Source of the DNA: Phoronis australis
Lineage: Eukaryota; Phoronida; Phoronidae
Length of the DNA stretch: 35,646 bases
Direction: 5' to 3'
NCBI GenBank assembly: GCA_002633005.1
Contig: NMRA01000205.1
Span: forward strand, 131,720-167,365
A program made the position numbers and the translations under genes. This document shows, piece after piece, positions 1 through 11,200 of the stretch (its first letter is position 1; every line of letters starts with the position of its first letter). The notes under the pieces were generated by a model, which was not told the DNA's origin, ran no database searches, and saw only the letters and a list, made by a program, of their open reading frames with translations.

Positions 1-1528
1 GCGCGCGTCTGCGTTTGCAGGTGTATACGCGGTGATTTTCTAGTGAGAGAAATGCTGTTTGCTACAAGACGTCATCACTGTGACAAGGCGCAGGCCGGGT
101 TGCCTCAGTGATCAATTATTTACCTTAATTTGGATATTCGGAAACAAAATGAATTTCACAACACGTCTATATACCACCAGGATTTGATTGCATGAGTTTT
201 TGGTTACGAAATCAAATATGCTGACAAATTGCCAGGCTGTATCTCGGTAGTAAGCTTCGTCAAATGCTTCCCTATCCCTACTCAATGTATTGCATAATAT
301 GTCTAAAAGTACACGCTAACTAAGTGTTTCCGATTGCACGTAAATGTAGTCACTCACCACAAATTGCAAAATCGGGAATTTCCGAAGATAGGCTAACCCA
401 AAAAGTACGCTCGTGGGCGTATTTTAGTAGCTGTTTGTACGTTTTGAAAATTTGATGGATTGATCTGAAACACAAATGTAATACTTTTTGACAAAACATT
501 ATAATAATGGGATCGTGATTTCACTCAAACCGAATATCGTTTAACGAAATATAGGGTGACTTTGTTGGTAACAAACAGTAGGAAGACTCTATTTCCGAAA
601 ATATGCTCCCTTTTTCCGAAAATACGACCGTGCGTAATTTTGGTTTCATTTGAAGTTCTTGAAAGGTCGTTTTCCGAATATCCGCATGGGCCTATTTTTG
701 AATTTCTGGGCATGGTGTGACAGTAATTAGTTCACACCCCTAGCAACTACTCCAAATTGGAGACAAAAAAGATGGTGGTGGTCTATTCAACATTCATTAA
801 CAGTTTTTGTTCAAACCGGCAAAATGCATCAAAGCTAACTTTTTAAAATCTGAGGCTCACGTCACATGTGTGAACCATACACATTACCACAGTAACCACG
901 TGTGTTCTAAAACTGAGTTTACGCAATTATCTCACCAAGGAATGGCGGTCCGTATCTCGGTCAGCCTCGACATTACATCATTTTACTTTTAAGAAATTCA
1001 GGAGTTATCAGTCAGCATAAAAGCTCAAATGGAGTCTTAAAGAAAGATTAATCAATACGAAGCAGTCCCGCTATATCTTCAAAGGTTTAATAGGTAGATA
1101 GGATTGGCACTACTAAAGCCGCTGTTCCTTCCATTTCAAAATAAAAACAGCAGCAGTATCCAAATATGACGAGCTATCAGATACCATCACAAAAATAACA
1201 CATTAAACTGCAAGCCTTTCTCTTCTCGCAGAGGAACACAATAATGAAAGCGTGGAAAGCGTGGAACAGAAGGTGATCGGGTACAAGATGGCCACATACC
1301 TCCAATAAGTAAAACGTAGGTTTAACCACAGCGAAGCGTGACAAAAAGATTGATGAGCTTCAGTAAATTGAAATGGGAATGGAATAAAAAAAATATTAAC
1401 TGAGGGGACACCAAGACAGATCGTGTGGTAAGCGCGTGGAGCCAGTTTGGCGTTTATTTGATTTCCCTTCATCAATTATTATGTCTCAACTGAAACTGAG
1501 TGTCGAGGCATACTATCATAGTGGTTCG
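1..1528. other. non-coding stretch, no supported gene
   Basis: No exon with matching splice sites, start and protein-like composition was found. Short open frames here are low-complexity chance frames. A loose motif TTTCCGAAAATA recurs near 592, 616 and 672, and a 10-bp tandem (GAAAGCGTGG) sits near 1247-1266. Confidence 0.5.
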
Positions 1529-1602
1529 ATAATAAAACAGCGCTTAAAGATTACGAGTGTATTCAATAATAAAACAGGGCTTAAAGATTACCAGTGTATT
1601 CA
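1529..1602. repeat. 37-bp tandem duplication
   Basis: Two adjacent 37-bp copies begin ATAATAAAACAG at 1529 and 1566 and run through TTAAAGATTACNAGTGTATTC. Only two mismatches separate them (GCG/GGG and ACG/ACC), so the duplication is recent or conserved. It lies outside any gene I can support. Confidence 0.9.
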
Positions 1603-2410
1603 ATCCTTTTTCTTTCTGCATATTTTACGTTTTCCGGCCCCATCGTTTCACTTGCCATGGAGCATAACTCTACACGTTTAAATACCGAAACCTCCAAAAT
1701 CAGTTAATTAGAGAACGAAAAATAAAGAATCATGTTTTTGATGCCGTGTTTGTAGAACATGACCTGCAAAACCAACCGTTGTGTTACTTCCCGCAATGGC
1801 GACGGTGAATTGCCAAAGGCAATCTCGCACTGCAGTCCTAATCAACGACACGAAGGCATCTTAAATTTCCCAAGCTATCCGCGAGCTATTTCGTGACAGG
1901 TTTGCAAATTTTGTCTTGGACTCTTGAAATAGGGTCATCTTTGAGACTCTTTGAAGACATGGGAAATCAAGAATCTGCTCCAAGCATTCACTGATGATAA
2001 GAAATGAATGTTAAAAAAAATAATTTTTAAATAAATACAATTTTTGATATCACGACTAAGCAGTAGGAAGGAAATGCAGTTATAAATGTAACAATAACAT
2101 TGTTTAAAGTCACAACGAGCACAGTTTTCTATGACAATTAGCTTGGGACATCTCGTTTCACACATTAGCAAGAGTCGAACGTATTGAATGAATTTTGTGA
2201 TGCGTCTCACAAAAATCGGATAGTGAAATAACACGGGTGAGCACTTCTTTTTTTCTACGGTTATACAGTGGTCAGAATGAAGATGATACATGTAATTTTA
2301 TTTTACTTTGAATTTATCCATTCCTGACCTATCGAAACAGCGCTCAATGTAATTTTATAAACCATGGGAATTTCAACGGAAACAGCCGCTTTCGATACAT
2401 GTGGACGTAC
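1603..2410. other. intron or intergenic, no supported exon
   Basis: This lies just 3' (minus strand) of the donor at 2410/2409, so part of it should be intron. No following minus-strand exon was recognised; it may be beyond the window start or too short to see. The 118-codon minus frame at 1935-2291 is rich in I, F, C and L and has no splice support. Confidence 0.4.
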
Positions 2411-2812
2411 CTTGAAAAGGTAAGTAGACCTCAGTATATGTCGCGTACTGTTCTGTATCCAAACGTGCCATCAACACTTGCGAAGACGAGTTGTTGACGT
2501 AGCCATTATTGATTAAAACATCGCTTAGTTTACGGTTTAATTCTCCGCTTTCACAACTGTTCCAGAATGACTGTGCGCTCGTCAAGTCTCCTGCCTGAAC
2601 CCTGAACTTCAATTTGCCATCGGTGAACTTTTCATATCCTGAAGGTCCGTTGGCTGCTGTCGCTAAAATTTGCTCAAACTCGCCGATGTATCTATTAGCT
2701 TGAGTCTTGTTGTGCAAAATTATGTCATTTAGTTCAACTGAGTTGTGCTCCCTGACGGAAGCCGAGCTGGAATTTCCCAGGTCACCAAACGATACGGCTA
2801 CACTTAACTTTC
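2411..2812 (-). CDS. internal exon, extracellular or TRADD-N-like alpha-beta domain
   Basis: On the minus strand an acceptor CTCCCTTTAG precedes the exon and a strong donor CAAG|GTACGT ends it. Both junctions are phase 1, so the 402-bp exon is symmetric, as is common for shuffled extracellular domains. It encodes about 134 residues with no internal stop. The order looks like beta (KLSVAVSF), helix (ANRYIGEFEQILATA), beta (GKLKFRVQAG), helix (SAQSFWNSCESGELNRKLSD), beta (SSQVLMARLDTEQY). That layout and the phrase F-x-G-x-L-N resemble the N-terminal plait of TRADD-type adaptors as I know them, which is weak evidence. Three N-x-S/T sequons (NSS, NKT, NSS) and the 1-1 phase instead favour a secreted or receptor protein. 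The signal exon at 7812-7920 is same-strand and phase-compatible, so the two could belong to one gene; that link is inference. No partner exon downstream was found. Confidence 0.55.
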
Positions 2813-3243
2813 CTAAAGGGAGAAATCAGACGATCAACAATGTAAAAGTATTATTGATGGAGTGCTTAGTAGTAATTTGTAAAAGAATTTTACAGAAACA
2901 CACCACGTTTTCGTACCACACATGTACGACTGTCGTCGAAGTTTCGTCAATTTCAATGTCGTAAACCTGTTATGAAACTGGCAATTTAACTGACGTGGTC
3001 TTTTGGCACAGTTCAGCCCCAAGTTCTGAATACGAAACATTTCTATCCTGTCCGTCCTATATTAGACTACAGAATACTCCACCCATTGATGCGTAACATA
3101 TTTGCTGCCTGAACCAAGCTTTAAGTTGTTAAACCTGATTCTTCATGGAAGACCTAGGTCTTTGGGTGTGTGCAATCGCGTGGGCCACACCCGTAACACC
3201 ATTCAAGAGTCTATTAAATGCAAGCCGTTACATGCTTGCAGCT
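2813..3243. other. intronic/intergenic, nothing recognised
   Basis: Lies upstream (minus strand) of the acceptor at 2813. No exon, repeat or regulatory motif could be supported. Confidence 0.4.
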
Positions 3244-3569
3244 CACTGTAATATATTACTACAATACATTATACACTGTTACACTCTTCAAAAAGCCCAT
3301 AATGAGACGGCCTTTTCTTTGAGCAACGAGAACAAGTGTGAAGTCACGAGACCTAAGAGTTCTGGTACTGCGGTACTTTCATCTGAGGTTGCCACTTTGC
3401 AAATTCAGCGCAAAATACAGATTGCCACTAGTCTCGAAGCTGAATATAAGCCAAAATCTTGGCAACAAGAGTAAACATCGACTTGATCCTGGAGCGCACT
3501 GTAACACGCATGTAGGACTCGTTGAAGAGTGTTACGGTGTATAATGTATTGTAGTAACATATAACAGTG
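3244..3569. mobile_element. foldback (inverted-repeat) element, 326 bp
   Basis: The left arm 3244-3291 (CACTGTAATATATTACTACA...) is matched by the reverse complement of 3522-3569 with only a few mismatches over 48 bp. The ends read CACTGT and ACAGTG. The arms flank about 230 bp with no coding support. No clear target-site duplication is visible at these edges, so the true ends may lie slightly further out or be decayed. It is probably a non-autonomous DNA transposon; CACTGT-type ends do not fix the superfamily. Confidence 0.8.
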
Positions 3570-3876
3570 TTTCGGCGTTTGGAACGGGTGCACGAGCGCA
3601 CGCTCGCGCCTTCGTCTGTAACAACGACGGTAAGTTCTACGTCTTTTCCTAGAACTACAGGAACCTGTCCTAGAATTCTATCGTCTGTTGTAACAAGCCC
3701 CTGCAGGTCCGTAGCCAGGGGGGGGGGGGTTGCGGAGGGTTCGATCGCGGAAATGGTCCAGCCCAGCATATCCATTAAAGATATTTTTATCTAAGGATAT
3801 AGATGGGCAACAACAACAAAATTGTTGCAGCTCTAGTACTACTAACTACAATGATAACTGAGTTAGAAATTATTTT
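3570..3876. other. weak minus-strand frame; start of a possible larger TIR pair
   Basis: A minus-strand frame from about 3718 to 3600 contains GKDVELTVVVTDEG and similar beta-strand-like text. It runs straight into the foldback element, so it is not a supportable gene. CAGGTCCGTAGCCAG at 3704 is nearly the reverse complement of sequence ending at 5741, suggesting remnants of a longer element. A run of 11 or more G follows it. Confidence 0.3.
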
Positions 3877-4186
3877 CATAGGCGGATTTAGGGCCCCCCC
3901 GCTGCCGCCAAAAATAAAACAGGAAGACAGAAAGAGCGTGAGGAAATATTGAATACCAATTAACCCTGGTAATGAATGACGAAGCGGCCGAAACGAGGTG
4001 TAGGAAGCATCTCACCGTTTTTTTTTATTCCTGCGGCTGCATTTCAGCAAGAAGGTCCATATTCTCGGAAGTCCAAGCCGGGCCTTTTTCATTTCCAGCT
4101 GGCTGCGCGCATGCAGTCGTGCTTTACGCGATTATTCGAGGCAAAGTGTTGCCCCCCCCCCTTATGGTATCTTAGATCCGCTACTG
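3877..4186. mobile_element. hAT-like MITE (copy 1), 310 bp, TSD ATTTT
   Basis: Terminal inverted repeats CATAGGCGGATTTAGGG (left) and, reverse-complemented from the right end, CAGTAGCGGATCTAAGA bracket a 310-bp insertion. The flanks carry a 5-bp direct repeat ATTTT (3872-3876 and 4187-4191). The internal GGTCCA...CTGCGCGCATG text is shared, in the opposite orientation, with the copy at 24603-24909. CAG-type ends with 5-bp duplications fit the hAT5-like group. No transposase is encoded, so it is non-autonomous. Confidence 0.85.
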
Positions 4187-5787
4187 ATTTTGAAATTGCT
4201 TCTGATTCAAAGCGGTTCACGTGGCATTGGGCCGTATCCGGCCAACGTCGCGCGAGTGGTGTTTGTGTAGATGACAAGAGATAGGTCAGACGATAAGAGG
4301 AGGCTTGATCAGCATTGAACGCGGGTGGTGGCGACATCAAAGGGTAACAAGGGAATCTAAGTGAATGTATGTACCTACTGCAGGCATAGATTCTAGCCCT
4401 ATGACCTTAGTATACTATATAGCAACGAGAGAGTTTCCAAAAAGTAGTGCGATTTGAATGCTTTAAAATCGGCCAAGAGACAAAACAGCGGAAATTTGAG
4501 ATTTCTTATCCTGCTATTTTGGTTTAATTGCTAGCATAGTACGGTAAAGTGCATGTATTTTCAAATTTTGAACCGAAAGTGATCGTCAGATATGCAAATA
4601 TGTTGTTCATCCAGTGTCCATTCTGATTGTGGATTGGTGGATTGACATGCATGCGTGTACACATTTGAAAGTTTCCGTTCTTTTAAATTCAGAACACGCT
4701 GACTGTAAGTTCACTATAGGCAATCTTCCATCGTGCTCAAAAACCAGACATTCAACTACCGTGTTTTCTTGCACTGAGAAAACCCCGTCAAGCATTTTCA
4801 CCTTATTAAGGAAAAGAAGGCTTAGTTTCCTCTTGTTAATCAGTGTCCATGTTGCACAGCCCAGCTCGAACGAGCCCCCCCCCCATTTGGCGAAGTAAAA
4901 TAAAAAGTCCGAAAAATAAAAAAACGAGACAATAGTCCACTAAAAATGCAGGAACTATCAAAATTCGGCGAATGCACAATTCATAGCTCTGAACGTACCC
5001 CCTTTTTTAGTGAAAGGTCCACGTTCTCGAAAAATCGAGCACCCTATTTTTAGGCTGAGTGCGCGCATGGACGGTGGTCACTGTCTACATGAAATCCAAA
5101 CAAAGCGTTTTAGTGCCCGGGCGTTTTTTTCGTTATAGGAGCATCTAAAAACCGAAGTATTGTTTATTTTTGCATGTTAAAGTATTAAAATTACGCCTAA
5201 GTCTGAAAGTTTAGATATAATCGTTGCATTGAACCTTCGGAGTAGATAATCTTCAAAGTAGGGGACCTCCGGAGTATTAAACCTTCGAAATAGTGGGCTG
5301 TTCCCATTTCCAGCGACGTAAGAAACTCCAGTAACGCGCAAAAATACAAGTTAAACAATTTTGTCATGTCGTCCTTCGACTAAAATTCATATTTCCGTCC
5401 GAGCATGTAATGAGGTGTAATCAACCATTTAGGCGTGCCTGATTTGAAATTTTGGCAGGAGGTAACGAGAGAACGTTTTCTTGCTGGACCAACTTACACC
5501 AGAATTTGCCATGTGTGTCCCGTTCTTTGCGAGCAACCGCGAAAACATCCTCATTTCTAGTATTACAAGTTCCGTCTCATCTCAACAACATAGAACTGAG
5601 AGTCATCGTCGTGTGTACAGATTTCCCTTCCCCGCCAACTGCCTTACAGAAAACTCCACACTGTCGACGTTTGCAAAATACCAGAGATCCACCGTTCTAG
5701 AAATTCTAACTAGCCCCCGCGCAATGCTGGCTACGGGCCTGCTGTAGTATCTTGATTCTCTTGAAAAATTGTTTATACTACACAAAA
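4187..5787. other. intergenic; partial MITE relative
   Basis: Sequence around 5016-5075 (GGTCCACGTTCTCGAAAA...GTGCGCGCATGG) resembles the interior of the MITE at 3877-4186, so it is probably a truncated, older relative. A plus-strand frame at 5481-5747 has no splice support. The stretch ends with GCTGGCTACGGGCCTG at 5726-5741, the inverted partner of the motif at 3704. Confidence 0.4.
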
Positions 5788-5968
5788 AGGCTGTACTGAA
5801 TAATGTATATATGTATAAACAAGTGGAACACCCATGTATGAACAGCTTTAGGCTGTAATGAATAATGTTTCATGCATAAACAAGTGGAGCACCCCTGTAT
5901 GAACAGTTCTAGACTGTACTGAATAATGTTTCATGCATAAACAAGTGAAGCACCCCTGTATGAACAGG
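5788..5968. repeat. minisatellite, three ~61-bp copies
   Basis: Copies start AGGCTGTACTGAATAATG at 5788, AGGCTGTAATGAATAATG at 5850 and AGACTGTACTGAATAATG at 5911. Each continues through ATAAACAAGTGGAGCACCCC and TGTATGAACAG. Copies 2 and 3 are closer to each other (shared TTTCATGCATAAACAAG) than to copy 1. No coding role is visible. Confidence 0.9.
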
Positions 5969-6748
5969 TCGGAAATGATCGTGAGAGTATACTCTAGACA
6001 AGATCTTGGAGGTTGGCATTGTTAAATCTACGCGCAGTCATATATGAGGTGTCAGTGTTTGTAAGCAGCCGATTCCCTCAAAAAGCGACTCAGCATCACT
6101 TAAAAGAGATCTGAAACGCGAAAAACAGATTGAATTGCATCATTCAAAGGGGTTCTCTGCCACTGAAACAGAATTCAACCTGTTCACCAGGTATTTTCAC
6201 GGTTTGTTCGTAAAGCTTTTGAATTTCTATTGATGTCGAAGCCTTCTCTGTTAGTTTCAAATTTCAAAAACAATGACCTGTCAACTGTTCCCCCACTCCA
6301 TCGATTTTTCTCCCACAAAGCAAACCAAATCTCCTTATTTGGCATGGCAAGGTATGGACGTAGCACATTTCCTTCATATAGAAAATGTGACTTTTGACCT
6401 TTCATGTTACCAAAACGATGTCGACTTCAAGCAGCAGCCAGTCCGATTAAGAGGCAATTCATTAAGTCCTACCTGTTCAAAATTAGTTATAAATGTATCA
6501 TAGTATTCAAATATATTCTATAATGCACTTGGAAATCTTTTTGGAAATTGCTTGCTTCACTGGCTTGCCTCATACTGAGCTGTCTACCTCAGATTCGGAG
6601 TACTAACACACATCGGCCCTATCTATCTTGTCAGTCAAATGTGAGCGCTTGCGCGCATTTGACATAAGTCGGAGGGAGATTAAAACTCTGGGGTGGGAGC
6701 TTTTCCTTCGCCTGTATTTCAAAAATCATGAATATTGTCATTTTTCAG
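5969..6748. other. no supported gene
   Basis: Overlapping 70-80 codon frames occur on both strands around 6184-6503, but neither has a convincing acceptor and donor pair or a recognisable domain. GCGCTTGCGCGCATTTG near 6648 is loosely NRF1-like. Confidence 0.35.
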
Positions 6749-6865
6749 GAAATCCCTCACAGGGGAAGTGAATAACTCTGAAGCAGACGCTGGGAGAAGG
6801 TACTTTCGCCAGAAATTGTTTAAAAGATATTTTTGTCAAGCTTTCGTGTTCCATGCCTCTTTTTA
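6749..6865 (+). CDS. candidate 3'-terminal exon, unknown product
   Basis: The acceptor TGTCATTTTTCAG is followed by one open frame (KSLTGEVNNSEADAGRRYF, then a basic stretch KLFKRYF) ending in TAG near 6865. The other frames stop quickly. About 95 bp further on, the same strand carries four AATAAA signals in the minisatellite 6924-7110, which is what a terminal exon would need. No upstream plus-strand exon was identified and no domain is recognised. It could be a chance frame, since it encodes only about 38 residues. Confidence 0.25.
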
Positions 6866-6923
6866 GCGACACTGTTTCGATAACAGGACTATTGCCATGG
6901 GACATCCTATTTCATAGAATGGT

Positions 6924-7110
6924 AATTGTTGGGTGTTTTGTTTTCCATGATTATGCTATGAATAAAGTTTAATTGTTGGGTGTTTTGTTTTCCATGATTA
7001 TGCTATGAATAAAGTTTAATTGTTGGGTGTTTTGTTTTCCATGATTATGCTATGAATAAAGTTTAATTGTTGGGTGTTTTGTTTTCCATGATTATGCTAT
7101 GAATAAAGTT
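6924..7110 (+). repeat. 47-bp minisatellite, four copies, each with AATAAA
   Basis: Four essentially identical copies begin at 6924, 6971, 7018 and 7065 (the last is 46 bp). Each reads AATTGTTGGGTGTTTTGTTT, then TCCATGATTATGCTATGAAT and AAAGTTT. AATAAA occurs at 6961, 7008, 7055 and 7102, each preceded by a T/G-rich block. Read on the plus strand this would be a tandem array of poly(A) signals. Near-perfect identity implies recent expansion or assembly of a variable locus. Confidence 0.95.
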
Positions 7111-7430
7111 GACGGCTGTTAGTCTTGCATTATTTCATCGTTATCTAATCTCATTTTAAATTTGGCCGTTTTGGTCTTCATAGGTAGCATTCAATATAAC
7201 TTTTAACTCTGTCAAAGTGACTTCAATAATTTTCATTTACCCTCGACACGATGTGAAGCCACCTGATTGGGACAAATATTGTCAACAGTTAAGGAATTTG
7301 TGCTTGGGTAACTTTCATGACTTCATATATGGTCACAACTCTTCACACTGATATCAGTTTATGTCAATACATAGAATGAAGTTTAAACCATCGAGACCAC
7401 AGAGAAACGCTTCCATAGCATATTAAAGGG
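7111..7430. other. no supported gene
   Basis: AT-rich non-coding sequence after the minisatellite; no exon, repeat or site identified. Confidence 0.4.
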
Positions 7431-7740
7431 TCATAATCGGCTTTTATGGCTGGCGATATTTTGGGGTGATTGTTGAGAAGATGCATTTCTTGAACGTGTT
7501 GGTTTTGACCAACGGTATAAAGCAACAAAATCCTTTATGTTTTTGTGGTTTGCTGCAATTTTTCGACATTGTCTGCCAGTCTTTTACTTAAAGCAAGGCA
7601 GGTGAAATGTGCCAACATTTACCTAGCGGTTTTTAGTTCCGCCACCAGAGCGCTAGGCTGCGACCGCGGTGGTTCCAGGTTTGAATCCGCGCTGAGGCTG
7701 TCTCAGACAAATATTTTCTGGCCGACAATGTCCCTTTATT
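7431..7740 (+). repeat. SINE-like element, copy 1
   Basis: The right part, GCGCTAGGCTGCGACCGCGG then GGTTTGAATCCGCGCTGAGG (about 7640-7700), looks tRNA-related: GGTTTGAATCC is a near-consensus B box. A matching block occurs at about 32200-32285. The left body (TTGACCAACGGTATAAAGCA, then ACAAAATCCTTT) matches copies at about 17040 and 31990. The order is body then tRNA-like segment, so either the head is inverted or this is a composite element. No target duplication was resolved. Confidence 0.6.
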
Positions 7741-7811
7741 TTTTGCTTTGTAAACATTTGAGGCTTACAACTGCTTACGATGAACGGCCAGTTTCGGCTG
7801 CGTGTGCTTAC

Positions 7812-7920
7812 CTCTGAAATAGGAGTAAGCGTAGGAGTAGGCTGGGTTTCCGAATACGAAAAACAACAATATGGTCAACCCGACGATTAACACTTTCACA
7901 TTTGACACTGTAAACATCAT
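7812..7920 (-). CDS. first coding exon with signal peptide, secreted/membrane protein
   Basis: The minus-strand ATG at 7920 (tandem ATGATG) opens a typical signal peptide: a short polar start, then the hydrophobic core VLIVGLTILLFFVF, then GNPAYSYA with a plausible cleavage after the alanine. The exon ends CAGAG|GTAAGC, a good donor, after 36 codons plus one base (phase 1). Signal exons ending in phase 1 are typical of metazoan secreted and receptor proteins. The frame is open upstream, but the hydrophobic core position favours this start. The next exon must lie at lower coordinates; the 1-1 exon at 2411-2812 is phase-compatible but about 5 kb away, so the link is unproven. Confidence 0.6.
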
Positions 7921-10900
7921 GCTGTGTCTGACAGGGGAAGTGAATGCTGCGCACCTGCGTAAAAAAAAGAAGTTTTTAAAGTCCCTTCTCCCCTTTAGTG
8001 TATCTGGCATCCTTGCCAACCTCTTTCCGTTAATTTCCCTACATTCCGATTTGTCGGACGCGATTGTGTAATGGACTAACAGTGAGGGCGCCTAAATTAA
8101 TATTTGCTACCACTATTTTCCAGTGTTACGAGAGCATTGCTGTGAATTAATCACGTGGCATGGCTTCTCATTTGCTTAACAGGACGAATTAACATTCAGA
8201 CATCCGATTAGCTAGAACGTTAACATCTAAACATTCCGATTGGTTGATGTTGAGAAATGCATGATTACACTGCTCCATGTTTTGAGACTAGTCTTGTAAT
8301 TGCTGTAGCCACAAGAACTGAGTAATTCGATGTATTCAAACAAACTCATGTTTTTGACACACGCAAGATTGCAAGGCATCAACAACACAATGAAAGTATT
8401 CACTTAAGAGTTGATTTACTTTTCCGGCTCATTCCCGGGCCAGATGTATACGATAAAGGTCGTCCGAAGCAATGCAAAAAATAAAAAACACATGTGCATT
8501 GATGTCCACACACGGCCGTTCATCGTTTCACACAGCCACTCACCGTTCGGCTGCAATCAAAGCCAGCTGCCACACACTTAAAGACAACAGGGTGTGTGTG
8601 ACGGCACTTTCAATGTGACATGACCAAAATGGCATGACTCTGCCTGAAAGAAATAAAAACATGCAAGTATGTCAATTTCTCGCATAATCTCACAAAGTTC
8701 TGCAAGCAATTCTTACGCCATGAAATTGCTTGGAGAACAACAATAACAAGATGGTAAAATTTAAAGTTATGAGTTAGACCACATGTACTTTTATAGCTGA
8801 TAGAATGAAAATCATTGCGCTCACCACTAAGTTAAAAATTCACCACTATCTGATCGAAGGATCATTAGAATTCTAACATTAAATAAACAGTTGTTTGCAT
8901 TATTTTAATTGTATTCGTTCTGTCGGTGAATTATTAATGATCGGCCACCAGAACTTGAATAATTTACCGCAACTTCTTTTATCCGCAATATGTTGATTTG
9001 TGTTGAGATTGTTCAAACCGATTGAGCAATGCTATCCCTACAGCTCGATCACTGCGAGCCATTTGGATTGTGAATTCAGACCAGGGTAACTAAGTTCACT
9101 GTGTTTCAGTGAATGAAATACATTATCACATTTCTCAATTCTATTTCCAGTTGACCGTGACGCAGAGACGAGCCTGCTGGTGAAAACACAACACCACTTC
9201 CAGTTTATCAAAACTTGTTATAACAGTATTACTTTAAAAATTGGAGTAGAAACAAATTTCCTATGTTCAACACCCACATACTTCGTCTTTCGGAGACTAA
9301 ATTTTTTCTCCATTTCCCAGCATAAATGTCCTTTATTATCCTGTTCAATTGCCAATTCATTTACTAAAAAGAATATAAGTCTGGTGAGTCAGACATTTCA
9401 ACCCTCTCTGTAAGAAACTTGTTCACCGACTGGATTTCCCGCGTCAGGTTGACCTGATTTTAGAATGAGGTCGTACACCGCTGGGAGCTGCGCGCATTGA
9501 TCCCTCTTCAATGGGGCTATTCGGAAAATATACAATAACTAGAGGGCGTGCGTGTACTAGTGGTGATAGATTAACAGCCTCGATTTCGCAAGCCCTTTAA
9601 ATACATGGTGAAATGGCTTGCAGCCGTGCCAACTGAATCTGAGATTGCGTAAAAAGGGTGTTTCTATGAGAGGAAGTAAGCACGACCTCATACAAAGGTA
9701 AGGTTTGTGATTATTTTAACGATTATTCCATGATTATTCTACCGATGCCTGTTAACTGAGGCACTCGCCGATGTCGACTTCGCGGCAGTCAGTCGCCAGC
9801 CAGAGTCTGGTTAATCTTTGTATGTTGTGATATGTGATACGATACTTGACGTAGCAATCGGGATCTTTTCGTACATCAAAGCATTATTATTGTTTGGAAT
9901 GATTTCTAAAAGTTTATCAGTGACAGTTACATCAATCAATGCTGAATGTTTATGCTGTCAACTCGATACAGGTTAATGAGTTAAGATTACAATCCAATCC
10001 CAATGGCAAAGGGTACGTGAGTGATAAATATCCATTGCATTAGACTATTTGTTTACTCCCTATCATATGTCTTCTGGAAATCTATTACACGTTGAAATGG
10101 AAATCTATCACGTCAGTTTTCACGTAACCTTTGGTTTTTAGGTTTGAAGGCTTGTACCGTGCAGAGGAGATATGCATCGCTTCTGCACCGTCCCTGAATG
10201 GACAAAAATTGGTTTTTAGCATTTGACTGCAGCTAACCAACAAGATCTTCCCATCCAGTGCAGATCTGTTGTCAAAGCCTACTTTCAATATTGGAGACAA
10301 CGAACAAAGCCTTTGAAAAGGAACAGCTATTTTTAAAGTCATTTTGTTAAATTACTTATTCAGGTCCCGAGGGGGGATTGGCATGGGGGGTTGTAATATT
10401 TGGTACAACTGAATGTGTGGAAATAACAGGTAATACATGTTTGGGGAAAAGAGCATGGTGAGGTAATTCTTAACCTTCACGAAGTCCCTTCAAGTTGATT
10501 TCATGAAACTGTTTTGCTACTTGTATCAATTGTAAAACCACGAAAATATATTACATTTTCCGAATTCACAGTGACTGAATAGTCTTAACTCATGCCTTGA
10601 AATGTTGCAAGTCGTTATAAATTCAAATGACTGCCATTTTTGTGAAAATTGCATTTTTGATGGTGCCTTACGATTTGTAATTACTCTTAAACAACAGAAA
10701 GATTATCCATCATTTTTAAATGACCCAAGTCTTCATATCTTCTATTAGAAGAAAAACGGTTCCCTCAACCTTAGGCTAGAAGTATGCTTGACAGACCCAT
10801 GAACCTGTAATCTGAGTTTAAAATTGCTGAAAGTATCAAAATTAAAAAGGCTTGAAAATGGGTAACAAAGGTTTGAAGTTGTCTCAAAAAACTTGTATAT

Positions 10901-11150
10901 TTTACAGACAAGTGATGCGTTTAAAGAATTGTTATGGCTAGGGATAAAAAATAAAGACACAGTTTTATGCAATACTCATTATATACACCCTTGGTTTCTG
11001 AAAATAGTAATTATTTACTTTTATGTGAAACTGTAGACCAATCACCATATATTTTTGAAAAACAGGGATAACATTTTTGATCCAATCTGGAGTACTTAAT
11101 TATTCATATTTCAATATTTGTTCCAGGTTCAGTGACATTTTAAGGCCACT
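7921..11150. other. long gene-poor stretch
   Basis: No supported exon. It would include the promoter of the minus-strand exon at 7812-7920. ACTAGAGGGCGTG near 9540 is a weak CTCF-like site. A minus-strand frame at 10085-10342 (85 codons with an ATG) has no clear splice sites or domain. GGGGGG runs occur near 10370-10390. Confidence 0.4.
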
Positions 11151-11200
11151 TCAAGCTGTATCATAGACAAGCTTTGTTACTCCGTTCTCTTCCCACAGCA

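Noticed and set aside
1935-2291. 118-codon minus-strand frame
   Set aside because: Composition is dominated by I, F, C and L from AT-rich DNA. There is no start context, splice site or domain.
3428-3775. 115-codon minus-strand frame with beta-strand-like text
   Set aside because: It runs into the foldback element and starts inside a G-run. A weak similarity to plus-strand text at 5560-5640 was noted but is too low by eye to support an exon family.
7640-7705. Possible tRNA gene
   Set aside because: A B-box-like sequence and tRNA-like text exist, but a proper acceptor stem and A box could not be paired, and the block is repeated within a SINE-like element.
7924-7945. Similarity of ACAGGGGAAGTGAAT at ~7931 to the candidate exon at ~6757
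   Set aside because: Only about 15 bp are shared and the following sequence diverges; not enough to claim a duplicated exon.
10085-10342. 85-codon minus-strand frame with ATG
   Set aside because: Plausible composition but no donor, acceptor pair or recognisable domain; retained only as a note.
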